DNA of 64,000 nt from G965226155 sp965226155 (GTDB lineage Bacteria > Pseudomonadota > Gammaproteobacteria > Eutrophobiales > Eutrophobiaceae): contig OZ245331.1 in NCBI GenBank assembly GCA_965226155.1, forward strand, positions 1,054,001 to 1,118,000, given 5' to 3'. Shown one piece after another: positions 25,577-34,399 of this stretch. Both the position numbers and the translations under genes were made by a program. Below the pieces are notes generated by a model. That model made no database searches. It was not told where the DNA came from and was given only the letters and a program-made list of their open reading frames with translations. How positions within the stretch are numbered: position 1 is the stretch's first letter; each line of letters starts with the position of its first letter.

Positions 25577-26584
25577 ATGAAAAATACAGTTACCCCACCC
25601 AAAGCCAGCCCGCAAGAACGTAAAAAACTTCTGCAATTGGGTCGAGCAGTAATCAAAACTGAAACTGCTGCCATAGCTGATCTGCATGAACGAATAGATG
25701 ATGAATTCGTTACAAGCTGCATGATAATCCTTAATTGCCGTGGACGAACAGTAGTCACCGGTATGGGTAAATCAGGACATATTGCCAATAAGATTGCTGC
25801 CACACTCGCCAGCACCGGGACCCCGGCTTTTTATATGCACCCCGGTGAAGCAAGCCATGGTGATCTCGGGATGATTACCGTAGATGATGTTGTAATTACG
25901 TTATCCAATTCCGGTGAGACTGACGAAATCATAACTCTATTGCCTGTTATCAAACGCTTAGGGTTACCGTTAATCGCTTTAACCGGAAACCCTGGATCAA
26001 CAATAGCTAAAGATGCAACCGTCCATATCGATATCAGCGTAAAGGAAGAAGCTTGCCCTCTGGGATTGGCACCAACATCAAGCACCACTGCAGCCTTGGC
26101 TATGGGTGATGCGATTGCCATTGCGCTGCTTGAGTCGCGCGGATTTAGTAAAGAAGATTTTGCCTTGTCACATCCAGGCGGATCACTGGGCAAAAAATTG
26201 CTGTTGCGGGTTAATGATGTCATGCATACCGGACTGCAGATTCCCAAAGTTACTGCGGATACATTACTTAAAGATGCCTTAGTTGAAATGACCCGCAAAG
26301 GACTGGGTATAACAGCTATCGTAGACGACAATGACCAGATGCTAGGCGCCTTTACCGATGGTGATCTGCGCCGGACCTTGGATAATGAAATCAACATTCA
26401 TCAGTCGACTATTTCTGAGGTCATGACGTCAAACTGTAGAACGATTACCGAAACGGCGCTAGCGGCAGAAGCAGTTAAAATGATGGATGATTTCAAGATA
26501 AACGCGTTGCCCGTTGTTGATGAAAATAACCAGCTTATCGGATTATTAAATATGCATGACCTGCTGAGAGCGCGGGTAGTCTAA
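25577..26584 (+). CDS. kdsD: Arabinose-5-phosphate isomerase KdsD
   Basis: 335 residues. The N-terminal SIS sugar-isomerase domain (about 45-185) has V-T-G-M-G-K-S-G-H-I and L-S-N-S-G-E-T-D-E. Two C-terminal CBS domains follow (about 210-330). It converts ribulose-5-phosphate to arabinose-5-phosphate, the first step of Kdo synthesis. It directly abuts kdsC (no gap), whose product works later in the same pathway but is broken here. Confidence 0.95.
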   Translation: MKNTVTPPKASPQERKKLLQLGRAVIKTETAAIADLHERIDDEFVTSCMIILNCRGRTVVTGMGKSGHIANKIAATLASTGTPAFYMHPGEASHGDLGMITVDDVVITLSNSGETDEIITLLPVIKRLGLPLIALTGNPGSTIAKDATVHIDISVKEEACPLGLAPTSSTTAALAMGDAIAIALLESRGFSKEDFALSHPGGSLGKKLLLRVNDVMHTGLQIPKVTADTLLKDALVEMTRKGLGITAIVDDNDQMLGAFTDGDLRRTLDNEINIHQSTISEVMTSNCRTITETALAAEAVKMMDDFKINALPVVDENNQLIGLLNMHDLLRARVV

Positions 26585-27111
26585 ATGGATAATCTTTTGA
26601 CCAAAGCGTCAAATATACGACTCGTCGTATTTGATGTTGACGATGTAATGACCAACGGAGACATCATTGTAAATAGCAATGGGGAAGAGCTGAAAATATT
26701 CTATGTACAGGATGGTCTAGGCCTGCAAATGTTGAAAAAATCAGGCTGCCAGGTTGCTGTTATTTCTGCACGTTCATCGAAACCGGTCGTTAAACGTATG
26801 GCTGAACTCGGCATAGAGCACCTTTATTAAGGGAAAAAGGACAAGCGCGCTTCGATGTTGGCAATCCTCGAGGATTTGAAAATCAAAAAATCTGAATCAG
26901 TGTATGTCGGTGATGACCTGATTGATCTGCCGGCCATGAATGAGGCGGGGATTGCTGTCACCGTAGCCAATGCACAACCGTTGGTCAAGTCACGAGCTGA
27001 TTGGGTTACGGAAAATCAAGGGGGCGAGGCGCTGTACGAGAAGTATGTGAATTTATCACCAAAGCTCAAGGTAAACTCGATCAGATCTACAATGAATATA
27101 CGCAGAACTGA
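26585..27111 (+). pseudogene. kdsC: Kdo-8-phosphate phosphatase gene, TAA plus frameshift
   Basis: The HAD motif V-F-D-V-D-D-V-M-T (near residue 16) and the rest match KdsC. The frame has TAA at 26828-26830, where the family has Gln: I-E-H-L-Y-[stop]-G-K-K-D-K. The same frame continues with V-G-D-D-L-I-D-L-P. Near 27028 a lost G (GAGGCGC instead of GAGGGCGC) shifts the end. In the restored frame the protein finishes A-V-R-E-V-C-E-F-I-T-K-A-Q-G and stops at 27111. Two independent lesions make a pseudogene likely. KdsC activity may be replaced by another phosphatase. Confidence 0.85.
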
Positions 27112-27175
27112 TTTTTGGGCAAGGCCATTACGTTCATAAAGCCTGAAAAACGGAAACACCATTCCTGATACCAGC

Positions 27176-27745
27176 ATGACAGGTCGTATCATACTTTTCC
27201 TGATATTAATCATCGCGGTAACGTTCAGTGGCTGGCTGATGAATAAGATATTAGATTCCGAAACTGATCGCAGCGTAAACCCTTATCCAGACCCTGACTA
27301 TTTTATGCAAGACTTTACAACAGTCTCCATGGGCAATGACGGTCTTCCGATCAATAAACTTTATGCCGTATATATGGAACACAACCCCATCAATGACACA
27401 TCTGAACTGTATGAACCAAAACTCGAAATCTACCGTGATGACAATGGACCATTCTATATCACAGCTGATAAAGGCTGGGCGACTGAGGATAACGAGGTCA
27501 TACTGTTACGAGGCAAGGTAATAATATGGGAAGAAAATATTGATGGAAATATAACCATGAACATTGAGACAACTGATCTTAATGTATTATTGGTCGAAGA
27601 ATATGCCGAAACTGATCAGTTTGCTACCATAGATACCAACACAACAACGGTTACAGGCAAGGGAATCCGTGCACACTTTGATAACAGTCTCGTGGAAATT
27701 TTGAATCATGAACAAACGATTATCGTTCATCCTGACAAGATTTAG
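27176..27745 (+). CDS. lptC: LPS export protein LptC
   Basis: 189 residues. One N-terminal membrane helix (about 4-22) is followed by a periplasmic beta-jellyroll. D-P-D-Y-F-M-Q-D-F and W-A-T-E-D-N-E-V-I-L-L-R-G are typical LptC strands. LptC takes lipopolysaccharide from LptBFG and hands it to LptA. Its end overlaps lptA by 38 bp. ATG at 27176, 64 bp past the restored kdsC stop. Confidence 0.9.
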   Translation: MTGRIILFLILIIAVTFSGWLMNKILDSETDRSVNPYPDPDYFMQDFTTVSMGNDGLPINKLYAVYMEHNPINDTSELYEPKLEIYRDDNGPFYITADKGWATEDNEVILLRGKVIIWEENIDGNITMNIETTDLNVLLVEEYAETDQFATIDTNTTTVTGKGIRAHFDNSLVEILNHEQTIIVHPDKI

Positions 27746-28286
27746 TTTGTTACTGGGGTTTGCCTGTTTTGCTCCGATAACAAGCGCATTGTCGACCGAT
27801 AAAGACCAAAACATCGAAATAGAGTCAAACTCGGCAATGCTGGATGATATAAAAAATATCAGTATCTATACTGGGAATGTTACGGTAGATCAAGGCAGCA
27901 TGAGGATAACAGGAAACAAAATGACGGTTTATTATCATGAAAACAATGATCTTGAACGAATAGTGGTTGAAGGCCAGCCTGCAAAATTCCGCCAGCTGCC
28001 AGATAACAATAGTGTTTATGACGAGGCTGAGTCACTTGTTATAGAGTTCCATCAATTTGTAAACTTAATCATTTTGATCGACAAGGCATTTGTAAACCAG
28101 GCAGGGACTCTGCTGACCGGTGACAGAATTGAATATGACACGGTCGCAAGCAGGATCAAAGCAGACAGAACTCAGGCAACAAAAAAGACCGGACAAGGTG
28201 CTGGGTCGGAAAAGCAAGACAACCGCGTTAAATTAATCATCCCGAAAAAGAAAACTGACAACCCTGGTACTGCAACGGACAAATGA
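27708..28286 (+). CDS. lptA: LPS periplasmic bridge protein LptA
   Basis: 192 residues. A cleavable signal peptide (about 1-27, ending T-S-A-L) is followed by the OstA-type jellyroll: I-E-I-E-S-N-S-A-M-L-D-D and Y-T-G-N-V-T-V-D-Q-G-S-M-R-I. A basic tail follows. LptA polymerises into the bridge carrying LPS to LptDE. The start lies inside lptC, so the two are co-translated. Confidence 0.92.
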   Translation: MNKRLSFILTRFSLLLGFACFAPITSALSTDKDQNIEIESNSAMLDDIKNISIYTGNVTVDQGSMRITGNKMTVYYHENNDLERIVVEGQPAKFRQLPDNNSVYDEAESLVIEFHQFVNLIILIDKAFVNQAGTLLTGDRIEYDTVASRIKADRTQATKKTGQGAGSEKQDNRVKLIIPKKKTDNPGTATDK

Positions 28287-28326
28287 TACTAGCCGCTTGA
28301 TTCAAAAAAACCGACCCTGAATTTCT

Positions 28327-29052
28327 ATGAGTGTATTAGTCGCTTCCCATTTATCAAAACAATTCCGTCGCAGACAAGTTGTTAGTGATGTAAATATAAC
28401 TGTTAACAGCGGAGAAATAGTCGGCTTACTTGGCCCAAACGGCGCTGGCAAAACAACCAGCTTTCATATGATAGTCGGATTAATCCCGTGTGATAACGGC
28501 AAGATTCACATAAATAATCATGAGATTAGTCACCTGGCTATGGATAAGCGGGCGCGCCTAGGACTAGGATATCTACCACAGGAAGCTTCTATTTTTCGGA
28601 AATTATCTGTTGCAGACAATATCATGGCCATACTTGAAACACGCTCTGACCTAACAGAAGACAAGTCTAAGGATATCCTGGATGCCCTGTTAAATGAATT
28701 TAACGTTTCTCATTTGCGTGACGACCTCGGCATGAGTCTGTCGGGCGGAGAACGCCGACGCGTAGAAATCGCACGTGCATTGGCAACGGATCCTGAATTT
28801 TTGTTATTAGATGAACCATTTGCCGGTATTGACCCCATTTCAATTACTGGCATTCAACAAATGACTCAGTATTTAAAGAAGAAAGGCCTGGGGATCTTGA
28901 TTACAGATCACAATGTCAGGGAAACGCTTGGATCATGTGACCGAGCCTATATAGTGAGCGAGGGACACCTCATTGCCGAAGGGGTCCCAGATCAAATCCT
29001 GGCGAACGACCATGTTCGCGACGTCTATCTCGGAAATCAGTTCAGGATGTAA
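28327..29052 (+). CDS. lptB: LPS export ATPase LptB
   Basis: 241 residues. An ABC ATPase with Walker A G-P-N-G-A-G-K-T (38-45), signature L-S-G-G-E-R-R-R (near 140) and Walker B L-L-L-D-E-P-F-A-G-I-D. The Q-loop is Y-L-P-Q-E-A-S-I-F-R-K-L, the usual LptB form. It powers LPS extraction with LptF and LptG, which are not in the window. ATG at 28327. Confidence 0.96.
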   Translation: MSVLVASHLSKQFRRRQVVSDVNITVNSGEIVGLLGPNGAGKTTSFHMIVGLIPCDNGKIHINNHEISHLAMDKRARLGLGYLPQEASIFRKLSVADNIMAILETRSDLTEDKSKDILDALLNEFNVSHLRDDLGMSLSGGERRRVEIARALATDPEFLLLDEPFAGIDPISITGIQQMTQYLKKKGLGILITDHNVRETLGSCDRAYIVSEGHLIAEGVPDQILANDHVRDVYLGNQFRM

Positions 29053-29105
29053 AATATTTTATATAATGGGCAAATCTGGCATGAATTTTGCGATAAACTA
29101 TAAAT

Positions 29106-30599
29106 ATGAAGCCCTCTTTACAACTACGTATCAGCCAGAACCTGGCTATGACGCCACAACTACAGCATGCAATCAAGCTGCTACAGTTATCTGGTGTGGA
29201 ATTGCAGGCAGAAATTCAAGAAGCGCTCGATTCAAACATGATGTTGGAACTTGATGACGGTGCTAGCGAAGAGTCAACAGAACCTTCCGAGCAGGAAGTT
29301 GAGACAGAATCACAAATTGAATCGGATCCTAAAATTGCCAATGACGCGCAAAATATTCCTGATGAATTACCGATTGATACGGTATGGGATGATATTTACG
29401 ACGGCAATTTTACCGTTAAGACAGCGTCATCGACGGTCAATATGGAGCAATCTGGCTTCAATATTTCGAAAGAGGAATCCATCAAAGAGCACCTGTTATG
29501 GCAATTAAACCTAATGTCTTTGTCAGAAACAGACCGGGCGATTGCCGTTGCAATAATTGACACGCTTGATGCTGATGGTTACCTGTCTAGCCCTCTGGAA
29601 GACATTCTCCCTACTATCGGTGATGATCATAATGTAAGCACAGAGGATGTTGAAGCTATCCTGATGCTAATCCAGTCCATGGAACCTACTGGAGTTGGAT
29701 CGCGCGATCTCAAGGAATGTTTGATCCTTCAGCTTCAACAGCTTGATAAGGAAACTCCCTTTTTGCAACAGGCTGTGCATCTGGCTACCGATTATCTAGA
29801 TATAATCGCTACACGAAACTACGATCAACTGATACATGCGACGAAACTAGACCACACTGAACTTGTGGAAACAATATCGTTAATTCGATCCTTGAATCCC
29901 AGGCCGGGAAGCACCCTACATCAAGACAACATTGAATATATTGTTCCAGATATATATGTCAAAAAGGTTAATGATACATGGAGGGTTGAGCTCAATGCAG
30001 AAACGAATTCCAACCTTAAGATAAACAGTAACTATGCTGGGATGGTCAAACGAGCAGACAATAGTGAAGAAAATAATTCCCTAAAAGCACATTTGGAGGA
30101 AGCCCGTTGGTTGATAAAAAGTCTTCAAAGTCGTAACGAAACCTTGCTTAAAGTTTCCACAAGCATCGTGGAGCGACAACAGGCGTTTCAAAAGCACGGC
30201 GAAGAGGCGATGAAACCACTGGTTCTGCATGATATTGCTGATGCCCTAGGCATGCATGAATCAACCATTTCACGGGTAACAACTCGCAAATATATGCATA
30301 CACCTCGGGGCATATTCGAACTGAAGTATTTTTTTTCAAGTCATGTCAGTACGGAGCATGGCGATGCCTGCTCTTCAACTGCAATACGGGCAATGATAAA
30401 AAAGCTAGTAGCCGAAGAAGATTCAAATAAACCTCTCAGCGATAGCAAAATAACTCGCTTACTGGCAACCCAGGGAATAAAGGTTGCAAGACGGACAGTG
30501 GCGAAATACAGAGAGGCAATGACAATCCCCCCATCCAATGAAAGAAAAAATTATTTTAATATAGAACTGACACGGAGATATCAATGCAAATCAACCTAA
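29106..30599 (+). CDS. rpoN: RNA polymerase sigma-54 factor
   Basis: 497 residues. Region I is Gln/Leu-rich (LQLRISQNLAMTPQLQHAIK, residues 5-24). An acidic linker follows, then the core-binding domain and the C-terminal DNA-binding region with the RpoN box A-R-R-T-V-A-K-Y-R-E near 464. Sigma-54 directs activator-dependent promoters. The gene is intact and sits between lptB and hpf. It overlaps hpf by 16 bp. Confidence 0.97.
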   Translation: MKPSLQLRISQNLAMTPQLQHAIKLLQLSGVELQAEIQEALDSNMMLELDDGASEESTEPSEQEVETESQIESDPKIANDAQNIPDELPIDTVWDDIYDGNFTVKTASSTVNMEQSGFNISKEESIKEHLLWQLNLMSLSETDRAIAVAIIDTLDADGYLSSPLEDILPTIGDDHNVSTEDVEAILMLIQSMEPTGVGSRDLKECLILQLQQLDKETPFLQQAVHLATDYLDIIATRNYDQLIHATKLDHTELVETISLIRSLNPRPGSTLHQDNIEYIVPDIYVKKVNDTWRVELNAETNSNLKINSNYAGMVKRADNSEENNSLKAHLEEARWLIKSLQSRNETLLKVSTSIVERQQAFQKHGEEAMKPLVLHDIADALGMHESTISRVTTRKYMHTPRGIFELKYFFSSHVSTEHGDACSSTAIRAMIKKLVAEEDSNKPLSDSKITRLLATQGIKVARRTVAKYREAMTIPPSNERKNYFNIELTRRYQCKST

Positions 30600-30907
30600 C
30601 AGGCCATCATTTGGACATTACTCCCGCACTGAGATCATTTGTTCATGAAAAATTTGCACGACTAGAGAGACATTTTGACCACATAAACAATATTCATGTA
30701 ATTTTAACGGTGGAAAAAGACAGGCAACAAGCAGAAGCCACTATACATGTAAACCGAGGGGACTTATTTGCTGAGGTCGAGCATGACGATATGTATGCGT
30801 CGATCGATAGATTGACAGACAAACTTGATCGCCAGTTAATAAAGCACAAGGAAAAGCTGACCCGCCATCACAAAAACAACAACATGAAAGGCAAGGAATT
30901 TGTCTAA
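30584..30907 (+). CDS. hpf: Ribosome hibernation promoting factor (short type)
   Basis: 107 residues, the short HPF/YfiA length. It starts M-Q-I-N-L-T-G-H-H-L-D-I-T-P-A-L and has the family's D-M-Y-A-S-I-D-x-L-x-D-K-L-D-R-Q-L motif. It binds the 30S subunit to stabilise idle 100S ribosomes. It is co-transcribed after rpoN. Confidence 0.95.
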   Translation: MQINLTGHHLDITPALRSFVHEKFARLERHFDHINNIHVILTVEKDRQQAEATIHVNRGDLFAEVEHDDMYASIDRLTDKLDRQLIKHKEKLTRHHKNNNMKGKEFV

Positions 30908-30935
30908 GCAACCAAGCATTTATTTTTAAACAATT

Positions 30936-31391
30936 GTGAATATTCTTAATATTCTCTCACCGGAGCGTATCGCCTTTGATACTGCATTGAGCAGCAAAAA
31001 GGCAGCTCTAGAAAAACTGTCAGCATTGATCGCATCCGGTGATACTGGGATTACTCATAATGAGGTCTTTGACAGCCTAATTAGTCGTGAAAGACTGGGC
31101 AGCACCGGTCTCGGACAAGGTATCGCTATTCCCCATGGAAGGAGAAAAGGCGGAGCAAAAACTCTGGGCGCATTTTTGAAACTTGAAACTGCTATTAACT
31201 ATGATGCCATCGATCAAAAGCCTGTTGACTTGCTATTTGCGCTAATCGTACCCGAACAATCAACGCAAGAGCATCTTGATATTCTATCTAAACTTGCTGA
31301 GATGTTTAGTAATACGGACCTCGTTAATAAGCTGAGAAATGAACCAACTCCCCCGTCTATATATGAGATTCTTGTTGGAAACACATCATGA
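30936..31391 (+). CDS. ptsN: Nitrogen-PTS EIIA protein PtsN
   Basis: 151 residues of the EIIA-Ntr family. The phosphorylated histidine lies in G-I-A-I-P-H-G-R near residue 67, and the fold's E-R-L-G-S-T-G-L motif precedes it. PtsN is the last phosphate acceptor of the regulatory PTS and affects potassium and nitrogen control. The start is GTG at 30936 (M-N-I-L-N-I-L-S-P-E-R-I). It is followed by rapZ, HPr and enzyme I, so the whole phosphorelay is encoded together. Confidence 0.94.
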   Translation: MNILNILSPERIAFDTALSSKKAALEKLSALIASGDTGITHNEVFDSLISRERLGSTGLGQGIAIPHGRRKGGAKTLGAFLKLETAINYDAIDQKPVDLLFALIVPEQSTQEHLDILSKLAEMFSNTDLVNKLRNEPTPPSIYEILVGNTS

Positions 31392-31425
31392 GAAATTACT
31401 TTCATTGAACAACGGCAACAATTGA

Positions 31426-32298
31426 ATGCCTAAAAAAGCAGCTGACGAGTCCAAGCACAGGCTGATTTTTGTCTGCGGTCTATCCGGTGCAGGCAAGTCT
31501 GTTGTATTACACGCCCTTGAGGACCTCGGTTATTACTGTATTGATAACCTGCCTATCAACCTGCTGGACAAATTGTCCGACCAGATTGATCAATTTCCAA
31601 AAAAAATAGCAATAGGAATAAGCACACAAAATCAAGAAAATGAACTTTCAACACTGTCAGAATGTATCTCCACGCTGATCAGCAGAAATATAATTTCAGA
31701 ACTTCTGTTCGTCGATGCCGATGTCGATGTCCTTACCAAACGTTACAGCGAGACTCGCAGGAAACACCCACTATCTACTGACAAAGTGTCACTCAATGAG
31801 GCTATAAGGAAAGAACAAAACCTCCTTGCATCTTTAAACGAAATAGCCGACCTGACTGTCGATACTAGCAATTCCAATGTACATGATCTACGCAAAATAA
31901 TTCATGAACGGATCAGCGAAAAATCAGAAACAACATTATCAATACAATTAATTTCCTTTAGATATAAGCACAGCGTTCCTAGAGATGCTGATTTTGTTTT
32001 TGATGTCAGATGCCTGCCAAACCCATACTGGGAAAAGACGCTTAGAAAATATTCAGGCAAAGATCAGCCAGTAATCAATTTTCTAGAACAACAGCCACTG
32101 GTTGAAGAAATGTTGGAACACTTAAACTCATTCCTGTTTAATTGGGTACCAAAGTTTGAAGCAGACAATAGAAGTTATTTGACTATCGCTATCGGCTGCA
32201 CAGGCGGTCGGCATCGATCAGTGTATTTAGTAGAAAAATTGGCAAATATGTTTGCCGAAGCAGAGAAACAAGTAATTATCTCCCATCGTGATTTATAG
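31426..32298 (+). CDS. rapZ: RapZ RNA-binding adaptor protein
   Basis: 290 residues. Walker A G-L-S-G-A-G-K-S lies at 18-25 and D-L-G-Y-Y-C-I-D-N-L-P follows. The C-terminal RNA-binding half has F-V-F-D-V-R-C-L-P-N-P-Y-W and G-C-T-G-G-R-H-R-S-V. In E. coli RapZ guides RNase E to the small RNA GlmZ and senses glucosamine-6-phosphate; whether that circuit exists here is unknown. ATG at 31426. Confidence 0.96.
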   Translation: MPKKAADESKHRLIFVCGLSGAGKSVVLHALEDLGYYCIDNLPINLLDKLSDQIDQFPKKIAIGISTQNQENELSTLSECISTLISRNIISELLFVDADVDVLTKRYSETRRKHPLSTDKVSLNEAIRKEQNLLASLNEIADLTVDTSNSNVHDLRKIIHERISEKSETTLSIQLISFRYKHSVPRDADFVFDVRCLPNPYWEKTLRKYSGKDQPVINFLEQQPLVEEMLEHLNSFLFNWVPKFEADNRSYLTIAIGCTGGRHRSVYLVEKLANMFAEAEKQVIISHRDL

Positions 32299-32309
32299 GG
32301 ATTAGTTAG

Positions 32310-32579
32310 GTGATTAGAAAAGAGATGATTATTACCAATAAGCTAGGGCTACATGCACGTGCTGCAGCGAAATTTGTTCAGAAGGCATCTACTTATGCCA
32401 GCGAAATTCATTTAATTCATAAGGATAAAAAAGTCAGCGGCAAAAGTATTATGGGCATCATGATGCTAGCCGCTTCGAAAGGAACCAATATTGATATAGT
32501 CGCATCCGGTGAAGATGAAAAGCTGGCAGCGCAAGATCTGGAAAAGCTTATAGTGGACAAATTCGGAGAAGCAGAATGA
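32310..32579 (+). CDS. HPr-family phosphocarrier protein
   Basis: 89 residues. The active H15 lies in K-L-G-L-H-A-R-A-A. The serine-site helix is S-G-K-S-I-M-G-I-M-M-L near residue 46. By position after rapZ it is NPr-like, carrying phosphate from the enzyme I encoded next door to PtsN. The GTG start at 32310 places the histidine at 15; an internal ATG five codons on is the alternative. The stop overlaps the enzyme I ATG (ATGA). Confidence 0.94.
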   Translation: MIRKEMIITNKLGLHARAAAKFVQKASTYASEIHLIHKDKKVSGKSIMGIMMLAASKGTNIDIVASGEDEKLAAQDLEKLIVDKFGEAE

Positions 32580-34321
32580 CCGTTAAGCTTTATGGAATGG
32601 GCGTATCACGTGGTATAGCCATAGGCAAAGTACATGTCATCCTCAGTGATCAAGTTGATATCCTCGAACATTATATCGATCAATCTCAGATAGAGTCGGA
32701 AATCAATCGTCTTCAGCAAGCAGTCGAAAAAGCAAAAACCCAATTAAGCGCCGTACGTGATCAGATACCTGAAACGACATCAGCTGATATTGTCGGATTT
32801 ATCGATGCACATTTATTGATGTTAAATGATGCCATCCTGATTAATGAGCCAATACGGAAGATCCGCGAAAAACTTTATAGCGCCGAATGGGCGCTGAAAT
32901 TACAACGCGATGCATTAGTTAGTATTTTTGAAGAAATGGATGATTCCTATCTTCGCACCCGAAAAGATGACATTGAACATGTTATCAACCGAATTTTACG
33001 CATTCTACTTAACCATTCGACCCTAGCCCATGAAAAGTCTGACAACAAATTAGAGGGTTATGTCGTCTTAGCAGACGACCTCACTCCAGCTGATACTGTG
33101 TTAATGCAACACAATGGGATTTTAGCGTTCGCCACTGAATACGGTGGGCCTACATCACATACCGCCATTCTCGCTCGCAGCATGGGCATACCGGCCATCA
33201 TCAGTTTGCGACAGGCAGTGCGATCTGTCGAAGAAGATGATCTCGTTATTGTCGATGGCGAAAAAGGAATATTCATAATTGATCCGGATGAAAAGACACT
33301 AGCTTTCTACCGTCAAGAGCAGGATAAGTTTAATAATTATTATGCAAGCCTAAACAATCTGGTTGATACCTCAGCTAGCACTATTGATAGTACAACCATC
33401 GTATTACAGGCCAACATTGAACTACCACGGGATTTCGAATCAGTAAGAAAAGTTGGTGCGGCCGGCGTGGGTTTGTATCGGACCGAATTCCTGTATATGA
33501 ATAGGGAATCTCCACCAGACGAGGAAGAACATTTCCAGACCTATCGCAAAGTAATCGATATTCTGGATGGCTTGCCGTTAACTATCCGCACTCTGGATCT
33601 TGGCGCAGACAAACAAGTAGATGGGGGTAGATCGAGCGGGCCCGTTCAATCCAATCCTGCTTTAGGCTTAAGGGCGATTCGGTTATGCCTAAAAGAGCCT
33701 GAATTGTTCCGACCCCAGTTACGCGCCATACTCCGAGTTTCAGCTCATGGGCCGGTCCGCATCTTAATACCCATGTTGTCTAATGTGCAGGAAATTGAAC
33801 AAGTATTTCTGATGATTGATGAAATCAAGGCAGAATTAAAAACTCAAGCAATTCCGTTTGATAGTAGTGTCGCAATAGGTGCAATGATAGAAGTCCCTGC
33901 TGCGGCAATCTGTGCAGACATCTTTGCAGAAAAATTGGCCTTTCTATCTATCGGAACGAATGATTTGATCCAGTACACCATGGCTATTGACCGCGTAAAT
34001 GATGAAGTTAATTACCTCTATGAACCCTTGCATCCTGCAGTTTTAAGGTTAATCAAGATGGTTCTAGATGCCGGAAACAATGCCAATATCCCGGTCTCTA
34101 TGTGTGGAGAAATGGCTGGAGATTGTCAATTTACCCGTTTACTGCTCAGTCTTGGTTTACGAGATTTCAGCATACACCCTGCTAACCTGCTTGAGGTCAA
34201 ACAAATAATCACTCGCTCAGATCTACGAAAAATGGCGAACATAGAAACAGAATTACTCGGTGCTAAAAGTGGCGCAGATGTCTCTAAAATACTCGAGAAT
34301 ATTGATAACACATTGCACTAA
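32576..34321 (+). CDS. PTS enzyme I (phosphoenolpyruvate--protein phosphotransferase)
   Basis: 581 residues. The phosphohistidine is in G-G-P-T-S-H-T-A-I-L-A-R near residue 193. The TIM-barrel PEP site includes G-V-G-L-Y-R-T-E-F-L-Y and the cysteine of V-S-M-C-G-E-M-A-G-D near 508. No GAF domain is present, so this is a PtsI-type rather than PtsP-type enzyme, although its neighbours belong to the regulatory PTS. It passes phosphate from PEP to the HPr just upstream. No sugar permease is in the window. Confidence 0.95.
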   Translation: MTVKLYGMGVSRGIAIGKVHVILSDQVDILEHYIDQSQIESEINRLQQAVEKAKTQLSAVRDQIPETTSADIVGFIDAHLLMLNDAILINEPIRKIREKLYSAEWALKLQRDALVSIFEEMDDSYLRTRKDDIEHVINRILRILLNHSTLAHEKSDNKLEGYVVLADDLTPADTVLMQHNGILAFATEYGGPTSHTAILARSMGIPAIISLRQAVRSVEEDDLVIVDGEKGIFIIDPDEKTLAFYRQEQDKFNNYYASLNNLVDTSASTIDSTTIVLQANIELPRDFESVRKVGAAGVGLYRTEFLYMNRESPPDEEEHFQTYRKVIDILDGLPLTIRTLDLGADKQVDGGRSSGPVQSNPALGLRAIRLCLKEPELFRPQLRAILRVSAHGPVRILIPMLSNVQEIEQVFLMIDEIKAELKTQAIPFDSSVAIGAMIEVPAAAICADIFAEKLAFLSIGTNDLIQYTMAIDRVNDEVNYLYEPLHPAVLRLIKMVLDAGNNANIPVSMCGEMAGDCQFTRLLLSLGLRDFSIHPANLLEVKQIITRSDLRKMANIETELLGAKSGADVSKILENIDNTLH

Positions 34322-34399
34322 TTCCCGTCTCGGCAACTTTGAAGATTTATGCCGATTTACCTACACTGATATCCATCTACTACTGTTACACTTGTTACC

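Noticed and set aside
5918..26830. TAA re-assigned to glutamine
   Set aside because: TAA ends many intact genes here (aspS, kdsC neighbours, rpmH, gyrB), so in-frame TAA must be mutation or error.
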